This document shows positions 63,675 through 64,000 of a stretch of 64,000 bases of DNA, piece after piece (the first letter of the stretch is position 1; every line of letters starts with the position of its first letter). Origin of the DNA: Allobosea lathyri (GTDB taxonomy: Bacteria > Pseudomonadota > Alphaproteobacteria > Rhizobiales > Beijerinckiaceae). The position numbers were made by a program, and so were the translations under genes. The notes beneath the pieces are model-generated. The model was not told the DNA's origin and searched no databases. It was given only the letters and a program-made list of their open reading frames with translations. The stretch spans positions 1 through 64,000 of the forward strand of contig NZ_FNUY01000004.1 in the NCBI RefSeq assembly GCF_900108245.1. The letters are read 5' to 3'.

Positions 63675-64000
63675 GAGCTGTTATCTCCGACGTTCCCTGG
63701 TCCAGCAGACCCCAGTCGGGGATGCAAAATCCGGTCCGTGCCTTGACGTGGCACGACTTTGCGCCGGGACGGGAATTCTTGGCATGAGCGATTGCTATGC
63801 GCTTCATGACGCAAATGATCTGGTTCTTACCTGAACGGAACCTGAGGTTTCGCCGCAGCTCGATTCAGAGCCGAAAAAAGTGACTACAGAACGTGCACTT
63901 CGATCCCAAAACGGTGAAAGCGTGCCACAAAATACGGCAGGCAGGCATCGCGCCGAACAAATGTTGTGCGACGCACAATATGGGCTTGCGCACCGTATTC
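63675..64000. promoter_or_regulatory. Upstream region of the polysaccharide locus with a perfect 15-bp palindrome
   Basis: No gene is supported in these 326 bases. The region is AT-richer than its surroundings. It contains TTGTGCG-A-CGCACAA at 63964-63978, a perfect 7-bp inverted repeat around one base, close to the window edge. It may be an operator for this minus-strand arm or for a gene beyond the edge. Confidence 0.45.

Overview
The window is GC-rich, densely coded chromosomal DNA that looks like an alphaproteobacterium of the Hyphomicrobiales. A Bosea-like genus is my best guess, but this is inferred from gene content and not from a marker search. The clues are an ornithine decarboxylase next to a homospermidine synthase, a sitABCD operon with a divergent Fur/Mur-type regulator, an OpgG/OpgD-type glucan gene, and dispersed palindromic intergenic repeats.

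Layout. 1-294: the left end of an IS110-family element, with the transposase N-terminus leaving the window and a structured non-coding end beside an apparently interrupted palindromic repeat. 408-3490: an argJ / EamA transporter (frameshifted) / lipoprotein / mutT transcript on the minus strand. 3670-9208: a secretion and envelope block (parvulin-type PPIase, secA, SPFH protein, NfeD). 9307-12878: serA, a small protein, a flavin-dependent oxidoreductase and a transglutaminase-like protein. 12879-16996: sitDCBA with a divergent Fur-family regulator; the shared spacer carries three exact copies of a 10-bp motif. 17013-20775: glutathionyl-hydroquinone reductase, small GNAT, periplasmic glucan biosynthesis protein, glyoxalase-fold protein. 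20776-24774: homospermidine pathway (long structured leader, ornithine decarboxylase, GNAT, homospermidine synthase, terminator). 24836-32704: UMF1-type MFS protein, LON-domain protein, thioredoxin-TPR protein, ProX-like deacylase, tRNA-Gly(GCC), pepT, KDPGal aldolase, fused pabB-pabC. 32887-35340: chemoreceptor ending in a CheR-type tether.

35605-45863 is the most coherent accessory unit. A minus-strand operon (crotonase, PotABCD-like importer with a fused permease, acyl-CoA ligase) diverges from an iclR gene, followed by a three-subunit HcnABC/opine-oxidase-like amine dehydrogenase. Two 17-bp palindromes of identical design (TTATCG-N5-CGATAA) lie before the two transcription units and predict one IclR regulon. 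I read it as a pathway that imports an amine-containing acid, oxidises the amine and degrades the acid as a CoA thioester; the substrate is unknown.

45881-49812 is an unusual three-gene minus-strand unit: a GGDEF-EAL membrane protein, a carbamoyltransferase whose aspartate-site residues are replaced, and an EamA transporter. 50132-52876: DmpA-type aminopeptidase and phosphoglucomutase. 53292-63674: a polysaccharide locus with glycosyltransferases, GH16 glycanase, Wzy- and Wzx-like proteins and UDP-galactopyranose mutase, so the polymer probably contains galactofuranose.

The best candidates for something undescribed are the IclR/amine-oxidase/CoA regulon and the GGDEF-EAL/altered carbamoyltransferase/EamA unit.
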